Shown: in pieces, positions 1 to 5,235 of the stretch
How the letters are laid out: every line of letters starts with the position of its first letter
How positions within the stretch are numbered: position 1 is the stretch's first letter
Notes under the pieces: generated by a model
Told to the model about the DNA's origin: nothing
The model's input: only the letters and a program-made list of their open reading frames with translations
The model's database searches: none
Translations under genes and position numbers: made by a program
Source: DATCHW01 sp036508135
GTDB taxonomy: Bacteria; Bacteroidota; Ignavibacteria; Tepidaquicellales; Tepidaquicellaceae
DNA length: 23,165 nucleotides
Direction: 5' to 3'
NCBI GenBank assembly: GCA_036508135.1
Contig: DATCHW010000235.1
Coordinates: 1 to 23,165 of the forward strand

Positions 1-229
1 CTACTTTCCATTTATTTTGCAGCAAAACATCATTGGCAACAACACATCTTGCATCAATACCCAGTTTTCTGAAATTTCTGGTATAAGATCCGGCGAATTC
101 TGTTGTATAGCTCATCAAAAGTGAGTAGTGTTGATCGTACGTTAGTTGAGCTGTATCAGGATGTTTCTCATAGAATAATTCCAGAGATCCTGAATACATT
201 GAACTTATACTAAGTAATTTAAAACTCAT
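1..229 (-). CDS. Partial CgeB-like glycosyltransferase (N-terminal 76 aa)
   Basis: The reading frame opens with ATG at 229 and runs off the window edge after 76 codons. The visible N-terminus has a short hydrophobic beta strand (KLLSISSMYSG), a motif TTEFAGSYTRNFRKLG near residues 42-57, and CVVANDVLLQ near 62-71. From memory of the family, this pattern marks the CgeB/DUF3880-like GT-B glycosyltransferases common in Bacteroidota glycan loci, which add a sugar to a lipid-linked or surface glycan in the cytoplasm. The donor and acceptor cannot be read, and the catalytic C-terminal half is outside the window. It follows the flippase at 392-1690 on the same strand, with a GC-rich inverted repeat between them, so it may be a separate transcription unit. 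No clear promoter box was seen upstream. Confidence 0.7.
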   Translation of the reverse strand, partial: MSFKLLSISSMYSGSLELFYEKHPDTAQLTYDQHYSLLMSYTTEFAGSYTRNFRKLGIDARCVVANDVLLQNKWKV

Positions 230-275
230 TAATGATATTGATTAATAATAAAAAGAGATTACCTATATAACCTCA

Positions 276-391
276 TTGATTTTCTTCGTTTACCACGGCC
301 CCACTTTGCTTCGCTGAAGCTTCGCGAAAGCGAAGAGGGGAGCGAAGAACCGACGACGCGTAGCGGAGGAGCTCGACGAAGTCAAAATCAA
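276..391. repeat. GC-rich imperfect inverted-repeat element
   Basis: The element ends immediately at the stop codon of the flippase. Its outer arms are 276-288 (TTGATTTTCTTCG) and 377-391 (CGAAGTCAAAATCAA), which pair except for two extra bases. The interior is strikingly GC-rich for this window and holds nested small hairpins, including CTTCGC-GAAA-GCGAAG near 320-335, a 6-bp stem closed by a GAAA tetraloop. A 25-base stretch at 303-327 recurs at 3759-3783 with one difference. It could be an intergenic REP/MITE-like repeat or a large terminator-like structure between the two genes. No transposase is linked to it. Confidence 0.65.
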
Positions 392-1690
392 TTACTCATG
401 TTTTAACTTTAAAGATGTCTCATATCGTGTAATAATAAAGATTAAAATAGAAGTTAGTATACAATAACAGAAAACCTCGATAATTACATACACTTTCAGG
501 AAGGCTGTAAATTCCAATGATTTAAAAAACAGCAGTGAAAGGATAGCTAAAAAATAGAAAAATTGATACAGACTATAGGTTTTAATCTTTCTCATTGAGA
601 CAAAAATTGTTGTAAATGTTGATACAATAAAATTGAAGGTAAAAGACCAGACAAGAATTTTCAAAATACTTCCTGAAAGAATATATTTTTCACCAAAAAG
701 GAATCTGAGAAGTTCCTGTCCAAAAAAAATAATTGCAAGGATCTCAGAGAGAGAGATTACAAATATTATCAGAATTACGGGCTTCAGGTCAGACAGAAAG
801 CTTTCTTTCTTATTGAATTTGTCAGACACTTTTTGAAGCAGAACACTTGAAAAAGAAGTACCAACTAATGCCAGTGGAACAGACAGAAAGAACTTTGCAC
901 CATCAAAAATACCTGCCGATTCGGATGAATAGATCATGTTAATAAAAAGTACAGGTAATAGAAAACTGCATGTACTCATAAAAGCCGGAACCATATTGTA
1001 AACAGGGAAATCTCTATATTTTTTAAAAACATACCTTAATCTGTTGAAACTAATAGACTTTAGATTCAGTCCATTCTTAAAAGTCTGTATAATAACTGTA
1101 AATACGCTTGCAATCTGGCCAATAATATCACTTAATATCAATCCAAAAGGAAATCTCAATAATGCGAAGCTGACCTGTGAAATACCTTCCGTACATCTTC
1201 GCAACAGCTTATTAACCGAAACTGAATAGAACTTTCGTTTTCTGATCAGCCAGAAATTCAGACACTGATATGAATTGTAAAGGAAAGCGCCTATTGGTAC
1301 AACATACAATGGTACCGGGAATGATATGGATAAGTTCAGAAACTCCTTTATTTTTTCACCTTTTATCAGGACAATTACAAAGAGTATAAGATTTACAAAA
1401 AAATTAAAGATGAGAGATAAACCGATGACATTCGTTGATTCCTTATCAGTCTTTGGAAGAACGATAGCATCATCAAAACGGAATGATGAAACTACCGTTA
1501 TAATACCTATCAGACTTAAATAAACTGAATAGGTTCCAAATAATTCTATAGAAAAAAATCGCCTTATGAATGGCTGAAGGAAGAAGGAGATTAATTGTGC
1601 AATTACCGTACCTGAAATGAGTATTGAAGCACTTCTAAGGAGTTCTGATTTCAGAAGATAAGCGGAATAGTACTTAAAATCAAATTTCAA
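392..1690 (-). CDS. Polysaccharide flippase-like membrane protein (Wzx/PST family)
   Basis: This 432-aa protein is almost entirely hydrophobic helices, with about twelve predicted membrane spans and short basic loops. Its N-terminal pattern (LLRSASILISGTVIAQLISF, then PFIRRFFSIELFGTYSVYLS) is typical of MOP-superfamily polysaccharide transporters (RfbX/PST), which flip undecaprenyl-linked glycans across the inner membrane. The length fits the family. The frame has no upstream ATG: the start is a TTG at 1690, because an in-frame stop lies at 1727-1729 and the next internal Met would cut into the first helices. It is the second flippase of the window and is separated from the main cluster by the 2.5-kb relic zone, so it probably serves a different glycan, together with the CgeB-like gene downstream. 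The substrate is not predictable. Confidence 0.85.
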   Translation of the reverse strand: MKFDFKYYSAYLLKSELLRSASILISGTVIAQLISFFLQPFIRRFFSIELFGTYSVYLSLIGIITVVSSFRFDDAIVLPKTDKESTNVIGLSLIFNFFVNLILFVIVLIKGEKIKEFLNLSISFPVPLYVVPIGAFLYNSYQCLNFWLIRKRKFYSVSVNKLLRRCTEGISQVSFALLRFPFGLILSDIIGQIASVFTVIIQTFKNGLNLKSISFNRLRYVFKKYRDFPVYNMVPAFMSTCSFLLPVLFINMIYSSESAGIFDGAKFFLSVPLALVGTSFSSVLLQKVSDKFNKKESFLSDLKPVILIIFVISLSEILAIIFFGQELLRFLFGEKYILSGSILKILVWSFTFNFIVSTFTTIFVSMRKIKTYSLYQFFYFLAILSLLFFKSLEFTAFLKVYVIIEVFCYCILTSILIFIITRYETSLKLKHE

Positions 1691-1706
1691 TAGTCGGGTG
1701 AATTTT

Positions 1707-1738
1707 ATTGTTATATTGTTATGTTGTTATGTTAGTGT
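1707..1738. repeat. Short 8-bp tandem repeat (ATTGTTAT type)
   Basis: Three near-identical octamers (ATTGTTAT, ATTGTTAT, GTTGTTAT) at 1707-1730 are followed by a decayed fourth unit. The array lies 17 bases upstream of the TTG start of the flippase, where its promoter would be. A change in unit number could alter promoter spacing, but no canonical -33/-7 pair is visible, so that is speculation. Confidence 0.6.
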
Positions 1739-1761
1739 TTCGTAACAAGTTTAAATGATTT

Positions 1762-1907
1762 TTACAAATTCATTAACAGGAAATCTTTCAGATGTATTTG
1801 ATCAATACCATGGTAATTTCTTCCGGCATTAAATTCATCCAATAACTCTTACCCACTCTGCGCTGCCCTGAGATAATTTTTATTATCTTTTTGTCTATAG
1901 CTTTCAT
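1762..1907 (-). pseudogene. Relic of AAA_14/DUF4143 ATPase (P-loop and extreme C-terminus only)
   Basis: The frame from ATG 1907 encodes IIKIISGQRRVGKSYW, an intact Walker A region of the small AAA ATPases with a C-terminal DUF4143 domain. That frame stops at 1788. A shifted frame over 1762-1835 reads NYHGIDQIHLKDFLL, resembling the extreme C-terminus of the same family (..KGI.HIHLR.FL). An intact member is about 380-420 aa, so roughly 90% of the gene is missing through an internal deletion plus frameshift. Sequence upstream of 1907 also seems to have lost part of the normal N-terminus. No function is expected. Family membership rests on my memory of the motifs. Confidence 0.75.
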
Positions 1908-1940
1908 GGATATAGGTTGAAGTACTTAGAGTTTCGAATT

Positions 1941-1968
1941 AAAATGCAAAATGTAAAATGCAAAATGA
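1941..1968. repeat. 7-bp tandem repeat (AAAATGC type)
   Basis: Four consecutive heptamers AAAATGC, AAAATGT, AAAATGC, AAAATGA occupy 1941-1968 without indels. The array lies between two gene relics. Similar AAAATG arrays occur between genes in other Bacteroidota genomes, to my recollection. No coding role was seen. Confidence 0.7.
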
Positions 1969-2045
1969 TTAAATAAGTCAGGTTTTGGATGGATTTTTCC
2001 CAACTTTTGATTTTGCTGTAACAACTGATTTCGCTATAATATTTG

Positions 2046-2266
2046 CTAATCAGTAAGCATTTCAGCCTCTATAATATTTGTTTTAGAAATAAATTCTTCG
2101 TTTATTAAATTAATCCTACCAGTAATAGAATTAATGATTTCATTCAGTATTTGCAGCTCACGAAATGAAATAAAGAAGTGGAATTTAATAATACCTTCCC
2201 AATACGGGTAGAAGAATTCAGTATTGCACTAAAAACAATATTAGTATCAACAATAACTTTAATCAT
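2046..2266 (-). pseudogene. Relic of PIN-domain toxin partnered with the antitoxin at 2259-2468
   Basis: The ATG at 2266 overlaps the antitoxin stop by 8 bases (ATGATTAA), the usual coupling of such pairs. The first 40 codons start MIKVIVDTNIVFSAILNSS, the PIN-domain N-terminus whose first acidic metal ligand is the Asp of VDTN. They hit a stop at 2144-2146. A shifted frame then reads ILNEIINSITGRINLINEEF and AEMLTD before a stop at 2046. It resembles the middle of the same family, leaving out about 25 codons and lacking the C-terminal third with the other acidic catalytic residues. Normal length is about 135-150 aa, so the RNase should be inactive. Confidence 0.8.
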
Positions 2267-2468
2267 TCAGCAAACGAGGCCTGTTTATAGTCCACCAGTT
2301 CTTATTAATCTCTTCGGTTAATTGATCCACAACAGACTGATCTACTTTCTTTGCTTTTGAAGTCAATTCCTTATACCTGACATAATTAACAAAATCCTGT
2401 ATTTCCTCAGTATCAACGGTTTCCGGAATCCTAATAATAAACTCCTTATTTCTTTTTTCTATAATCAT
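2259..2468 (-). CDS. Antitoxin-like small protein upstream of a PIN-toxin relic
   Basis: This intact 69-aa frame starts with ATG at 2468. The N-terminal strand (KRNKEFIIRIPETVD) leads into charged helices containing EEIQDFVNYVRYKEL, and the C-terminus ends WWTINRPRLLND. That last segment has the form expected of a tail that wraps a PIN toxin. Identification as an antitoxin comes mainly from context: it overlaps by 8 bases the start of a PIN-domain relic. Alone it may only autorepress or be neutral. A TATTTTTG sequence (minus strand, 2485-2492) fits the -7 box of Bacteroidota promoters, but no matching -33 box was seen. It could also be decaying, although nothing in the frame is broken. Confidence 0.7.
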   Translation of the reverse strand: MIIEKRNKEFIIRIPETVDTEEIQDFVNYVRYKELTSKAKKVDQSVVDQLTEEINKNWWTINRPRLLND

Positions 2469-2480
2469 TTTACGCTCATT

Positions 2481-2552
2481 TTAACAAAAATACTGATTTT
2501 TATTTATTTTATTCGCCTGAAGCAGACTGTTTAAGATATGTTTATCTATCAT
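2481..2552 (-). pseudogene. 5' stub of AAA_14/DUF4143 ATPase gene
   Basis: ATG at 2552 begins MIDKHILNSLLQANK and the frame closes after 23 codons at 2481. The first four residues match the N-terminus (MIDK) of the relic at 3789-4063, and about 70 bases upstream of both starts are alignable. Only the upstream region and the first few codons remain. The antitoxin gene begins 12 bases after the stop. Confidence 0.55.
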
Positions 2553-2612
2553 AATTGACAAAGCTGCAAATAATAAACAATTTATCAATCATAAAAAGTC
2601 GCAATTTTAGTG
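2541..2612 (-). repeat. Conserved 5' region of AAA ATPase relic, copy A (with 4052-4123)
   Basis: About 70 bases align with 4052-4123 in the same orientation, with roughly nine mismatches and no gaps by eye. The shared block covers the ATG (2552) and the region before it. At the position of the -7 box this copy reads CAGCTTTG, one base off TAnnTTTG. The likeness is best explained as the promoter region of two paralogous ATPase genes, not as an independent mobile repeat. Confidence 0.65.
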
Positions 2613-2613
2613 A

Positions 2614-2725
2614 GTTGAAAATTGGAAGAAAGGAATACTGGAAGACTGAAATATTGGAGGAATGGAAGACCGGAAGAATGGAAGATTGGAAGAATGGAAT
2701 ATTGGATTGTTGGAAAATAAGAATG
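2614..2725. repeat. Degenerate 8-bp tandem array (TTGGAAGA type), 14 units
   Basis: From 2614 to 2725 the plus strand can be cut into fourteen octamers with no indel, for example TTGGAAGA, CTGGAAGA, ATGGAAGA, CCGGAAGA, ATGGAATA, TTGGATTG. G at the third and fourth places and A at the fifth are best kept. It spans the gap between the ATPase 5' stub and the end of the second PIN relic. Related arrays lie at 3281-3360 and, inverted, at 4138-4193. A 60-codon plus-strand frame across it is Trp/Lys-rich only because of the repeat. Confidence 0.85.
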
Positions 2726-2741
2726 CAACAGCCCTAAGAAA

Positions 2742-2983
2742 TTATTTTTTTTTTAAGAGGGTCAGAAATCCTTTAGGAGTCAGGGCTTTTATTTCTGATT
2801 TGGTGAAATCTTTTTGATTACGAGTTATTATATGTAATAAATGTCAGTAATGGTAGTTGCAGTAATAAATCCATAGATAGATTTATTGTCAATATTTTTA
2901 AACACCGCCGCCGAATCAGCAAAGTGTGGCTCTCTTCCAAGAGCAATATCCAAAATTATGTTAGTGTCAAGTAAAACTCTCAC
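2742..2983 (-). pseudogene. Relic of PIN-domain toxin with internal deletion
   Basis: The frame starts with GTG at 2983, sharing one base with the antitoxin stop. It reads VRVLLDTNIILDIALGREPH and then FITATTITDIYYI before a stop at 2828, a classic PIN-domain N-terminus including the metal-binding Asp of LDTN. A second frame (2828-2742) reads ITRNQKDF and LTPKGFLTLLKKK, matching the C-terminus of the same family (the ITRN.KDF segment carrying the late acidic residue). About 70 middle codons are gone and the two ends are out of frame. The remaining halves align cleanly with one family, so this is one deletion in a formerly normal gene of about 140 codons. It should have no RNase activity. Confidence 0.85.
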
Positions 2984-3210
2984 TATTTATATTTTTCACT
3001 TAAATATTGAAATTTCAAATCTTCTATATTTATGTTTCCAAGAAAACCTGCCCACTTATTAACAAAATCAAAAGAGGCGTTTTTACTTAATTTTAAGTTG
3101 TGTTTAGGCAGAATTATAATTTCAACCTCTCTATCCATTAATTGTTGATTAAAAGGCAATTGAATTATTCCCTTTTTAGATATCCTGGTTTCAAATCTAT
3201 ATGCTTGCAT
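2983..3210 (-). CDS. Antitoxin-like protein partnered with the PIN relic
   Basis: This intact 75-aa frame starts with ATG at 3210. The N-terminus (MQAYRFETRISKKGIIQLP) forms a short AbrB-like strand pattern seen in many antitoxins paired with PIN toxins, followed by VEIIILP. The C-terminus (FVNKWAGFLG, then LKFQYLSEKYK) is the charged, aromatic tail typical of toxin-binding segments. Its stop overlaps the GTG of the PIN relic by one base. A TAACTTTG box lies 9 bases upstream of the ATG, so any transcript would be nearly leaderless. The antitoxin is intact although its toxin is dead; it may act only as a DNA-binding repressor or protect against a related toxin elsewhere. Confidence 0.75.
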   Translation of the reverse strand: MQAYRFETRISKKGIIQLPFNQQLMDREVEIIILPKHNLKLSKNASFDFVNKWAGFLGNINIEDLKFQYLSEKYK

Positions 3211-3219
3211 TTTTTATTT

Positions 3220-3227
3220 CAAAGTTA
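3220..3227 (-). promoter_or_regulatory. Probable -7 promoter box of the 2983-3210 antitoxin
   Basis: On the minus strand the octamer is TAACTTTG, matching the Bacteroidota housekeeping -7 consensus TAnnTTTG, 9 bases before the ATG. No TTTG/TTG was found at the usual 19-21 base distance, so the -33 box is weak or absent. Confidence 0.5.
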
Positions 3228-3280
3228 CAAAAAAATCATCTGAATTTATAATTGCAACTATTTTCATGGTTACAATTATA

Positions 3281-3360
3281 GAAGAATGGAATGTATTGAA
3301 AAGGAATATTTGAATACAGAAGGAATGGGATAATGGAATATTGGAAGAATGGTAAACTTG
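3281..3360. repeat. Degenerate 8-bp tandem array, 10 units
   Basis: Eighty bases divide into ten octamers without indels (for example GAAGAATG, AGGAATGG, GATAATGG, AATATTGG, AAGAATGG). It is the same motif family and strand as the 2614-2725 array. It lies between the promoter of one antitoxin and the DUF5615 toxin stub. Confidence 0.75.
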
Positions 3361-3369
3361 AATTTCTCA

Positions 3370-3438
3370 TTAATTCAATAAGAAACTGACCGGGTTCCGT
3401 GGGACTGAAGGGAAGTTTTCGTTAGCCAGTAGATTCAT
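3370..3438 (-). pseudogene. Truncated DUF5615-type toxin stub after the DUF433 gene
   Basis: ATG at 3438 overlaps the DUF433 stop by one base. The first ten codons read MNLLANENFP, the hallmark start of DUF5615 PIN-like proteins that normally follow DUF433 antitoxins. After that the frame loses similarity and stops at 3370 after 22 codons, against a normal length of about 110-120 aa. Only the strand carrying the first acidic residues survives. No downstream remnant could be recognised with confidence. Confidence 0.75.
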
Positions 3439-3677
3439 CAGGCAGACTTTGGTGGATAGCTCAATAATAGACCATCCTTAATAGAATCACTAAGGTAAGC
3501 AAAAATTGCTAAAAGATCGTTCCGAGTCAACTTGGGATAATTGGTCAGGATATCCTCTTCTGTCCAGCCATCAGCCAGACGATCAATAATAAACTCAACG
3601 GCAATCCGGGTTCCCTTGATAGCAGGCTTACCAAGTAATACGTTGTCGTTACTTACAATGTAGTTTTGCCATTTCAT
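3438..3677 (-). CDS. DUF433 antitoxin-like protein
   Basis: This 79-aa frame is a complete DUF433 domain. It opens with a WQNYIVSNDNVLLGKPAIKG strand-turn segment, then a TRIAVEFIIDRLADGW helix, then WTEEDILTNYPKLTRNDLLA, which has the winged-helix/HTH look of the family. DUF433 proteins usually act as antitoxins (VapB-like) to DUF5615 PIN-like toxins encoded immediately downstream. Here the start of such a toxin follows with a one-base overlap but is truncated. Start ATG 3677 is supported by a promoter only four bases away. With no toxin left, its present role is unclear; autorepression or cross-protection is possible. Confidence 0.88.
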   Translation of the reverse strand: MKWQNYIVSNDNVLLGKPAIKGTRIAVEFIIDRLADGWTEEDILTNYPKLTRNDLLAIFAYLSDSIKDGLLLSYPPKSA

Positions 3678-3681
3678 AAAT

Positions 3682-3713
3682 CAAAGTTACGTTATTTCCG
3701 TAATATCATCAAA
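3682..3713 (-). promoter_or_regulatory. Bacteroidota-type promoter of the DUF433 gene, near-leaderless
   Basis: Minus strand: TTTG at 3710-3713, a 20-base spacer, then TAACTTTG at 3682-3689, matching the TTTG/TAnnTTTG consensus. The ATG (3677) begins only four bases after the -7 box, so transcription would start at or next to the A of the ATG and the mRNA would be leaderless. Confidence 0.65.
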
Positions 3714-3758
3714 TCCTCGAGTTTGTCTGTATGTCCAGTATTATTAGCCCCTTAGCCT

Positions 3759-3783
3759 ACTTTGCTTCGCTGAAGCTACGCGA
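3759..3783. repeat. Second copy of GC-rich repeat core (with 303-327)
   Basis: These 25 bases match 303-327 with a single difference (A for T at 3778). Here only the core is present, without the long flanking arms. It starts six bases from the last recognisable codon of the ATPase relic at 3789, so the repeat may mark where that gene was broken. Confidence 0.7.
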
Positions 3784-3788
3784 GCGAC

Positions 3789-4063
3789 TTCAAATATCTT
3801 TAATCCGGCAAAATCATAACGTTGTACTTTAAATACGAAAAATGCATTAGTAAGAGGTTTCAGGTAATTCAATACAGCTTGTGTGGAAACAGAAGCACGT
3901 TGCGATTTCAGATACTTGTTCAGGTTTTGGGTCGAGTTTCTTCCTAACTCTGCGCTGCCCTGAAATAATTTTTTATTATCTCTTTGTCTATAAACGGCTT
4001 TATTCGTTCTGAATAAATAGGACGAGGAATATAAGGTCTGGCTTTTAATATTTTATCTATCAT
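3789..4063 (-). pseudogene. Relic of AAA_14/DUF4143 ATPase with internal deletion
   Basis: From ATG 4063 the frame reads MIDKILKARPYIPRPIY, then ERIKPFIDKEIIK, the typical N-terminus of these ATPases. One extra A then shifts the frame just before the Walker A segment, and the original codons for ISGQRRV are still readable in the next frame. The next base differences replace the P-loop glycine. The shifted ORF stops at 3944. In a third frame, 3937-3789 encodes LNKYLKSQRASVSTQAVLNY and KVQRYDFAGLKIFE, the DUF4143 C-terminal signature. About 280 codons between are missing. The relic ends at the GC-rich repeat at 3759-3783. A promoter-like TTG (4097-4099), 19-base spacer and TAGTTTTG (4070-4077) precede the ATG by six bases. 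The gene is dead. Confidence 0.85.
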
Positions 4064-4123
4064 AATTGACAAAACTATAAATAACATACAATTTATCAAT
4101 CATAAAAAGTTATAATTTTACTG
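4052..4123 (-). repeat. Conserved 5' region of AAA ATPase relic, copy B (with 2541-2612)
   Basis: This is the partner of the 2541-2612 block in the same orientation, carrying the ATG (4063) and a promoter-like TTG-N19-TAGTTTTG (4099 to 4070). The upstream 60 bases are as well conserved as the first codons. That suggests paralogous genes with shared control sequence that later degraded separately. Confidence 0.65.
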
Positions 4124-4137
4124 AAGTGTAAAGTCGA

Positions 4138-4193
4138 ATATCCGCTCATCCAAAATTCCTCCACTCCATTCTTCTACAATTCATTTATTCCAT
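4138..4193. repeat. Degenerate 8-bp tandem array (inverted), overlapping a stop codon
   Basis: Read on the minus strand, seven octamers follow without indels: ATGGAATA, AATGAATT, GTAGAAGA, ATGGAGTG, GAGGAATT, TTGGATGA, GCGGATAT. This is the motif of the arrays at 2614-2725 and 3281-3360 in the opposite orientation. The first unit supplies the last two codons and the start of the stop of the WbpL-like gene. Confidence 0.7.
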
Positions 4194-5192
4194 TTTTTTA
4201 TTGAATGGGACTCTCCTATCAACCCATCTTGTAATAAGATAGAAGACGAGCAGACTTAACGCAAAGAGAGGAATTTGCAAGATTTTAAATTCCCTGTATA
4301 GTATTATTAAAAAGATGGTAAACAAGTTAATAAGAATAAGAGAAATATTAACTTTCTCATGAGAAAAGCCAGTCTGAACTACTCTTTGATAGGCATGTTT
4401 TCGATGAGCTTCGCTTAATTTTTCATGGTTTCGCCATCTCCGAAAGAGAGTAAGTGTCGCATCAAACCAAAATGGCGATGTAAGCATTATCCAGTTAAGA
4501 ATTGAAAACTCGAATGTATTATGAAAATATATCCCCAAAACAACCAGAATAAATCCAAGTTGAGTACTTCCAACGTCACCCATAAATATTTTTGCTTTAG
4601 ACCAGTTCCAATATATAAATCCGGTAACACAGGAGATTAAAAGAATATTTATCATATTCCACGACATAACAAATAGCACTGAACAGATAACAATCACTTC
4701 GACTGAGGCAAAGCCATCCACCCCATCCATAAAATTGAAAAGATTAATAAACCATACCATCCCTACGATTGCTAGAGGATAGACAATATAATTATAGTTT
4801 ATATGGAGATCTGGCATTATTAAGGGGCGAAGCCCGTTCAGAAAGTAAAATGCGCTTATCGCTGTCATAAATTGAACAATAAGACGGATATAGGGTTTAA
4901 GCCCTCTTATATCGTCAATCAGACTCACAATTGCCAGTAATATTCCACTTAGTAAAGCGTAATAAAGACTCTGTTCTATAACCCCCAAAAAGAAAAGAAC
5001 AGTTATTCCTATGTACCATGTAAAAACAATAGCAACTCCACCACCTTTAGGAGTAGGAGTATCATGTAAACTTCTTTCATTTGGGATATCAAACATTTTT
5101 TTCCGGAGAGCAAATTGTTTGATAAGATATGTAAGAATATAGGAAAGTAATCCTAACGCTATGATAGTTCCAAATAGTATAATTAACTTCAA
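4185..5192 (-). CDS. WbpL/WecA-like polyprenyl-phosphate N-acetylhexosamine-1-P transferase (polytopic)
   Basis: This 335-aa integral membrane enzyme belongs to the MraY/WecA/WbpL family, which transfers a HexNAc-1-phosphate from UDP to undecaprenyl phosphate and so starts glycan assembly at the inner membrane. Signature motifs are in order: NERSLHDTPTPKGGG near 38-52, LIDDIRGLKP at 91-100, NLFNFMDGVDGF near 150-161, MGDVGST at 204-210 and the EAHRKHAYQR loop at 261-270. About eleven hydrophobic helices are visible. The start is a TTG at 5192: an upstream in-frame stop rules out an extension and the next Met would remove the first helix. It follows the WbpV-like gene by 43 bases, the pairing seen in WbpV-WbpL-type loci. 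It is a second initiating transferase besides the PglC-like one at 14699-15304. Its last codons lie in an 8-bp repeat array. Confidence 0.9.
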   Translation of the reverse strand: MKLIILFGTIIALGLLSYILTYLIKQFALRKKMFDIPNERSLHDTPTPKGGGVAIVFTWYIGITVLFFLGVIEQSLYYALLSGILLAIVSLIDDIRGLKPYIRLIVQFMTAISAFYFLNGLRPLIMPDLHINYNYIVYPLAIVGMVWFINLFNFMDGVDGFASVEVIVICSVLFVMSWNMINILLISCVTGFIYWNWSKAKIFMGDVGSTQLGFILVVLGIYFHNTFEFSILNWIMLTSPFWFDATLTLFRRWRNHEKLSEAHRKHAYQRVVQTGFSHEKVNISLILINLFTIFLIILYREFKILQIPLFALSLLVFYLITRWVDRRVPFNKKME

Positions 5193-5235
5193 ATAACAGA
5201 TAGTTTAACTTGTTTAAAAAAACTATTTTACTTAT

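Noticed and set aside
2555..2737. Plus-strand 60-codon frame with a Trp/Lys-rich repeat
   Set aside because: It is the translation of the 8-bp tandem array; the periodic residues follow from the repeat and there is no promoter or family match.
1707..3360. CRISPR array
   Set aside because: The repeats are 7-8 bp, directly adjacent and degenerate, with no unique spacers and no cas genes.
1762..4063. An active defence island or mobile element built from the ATPase and toxin-antitoxin genes
   Set aside because: All ATPase and toxin frames are broken and no transposase, integrase or att-like direct repeat was found.
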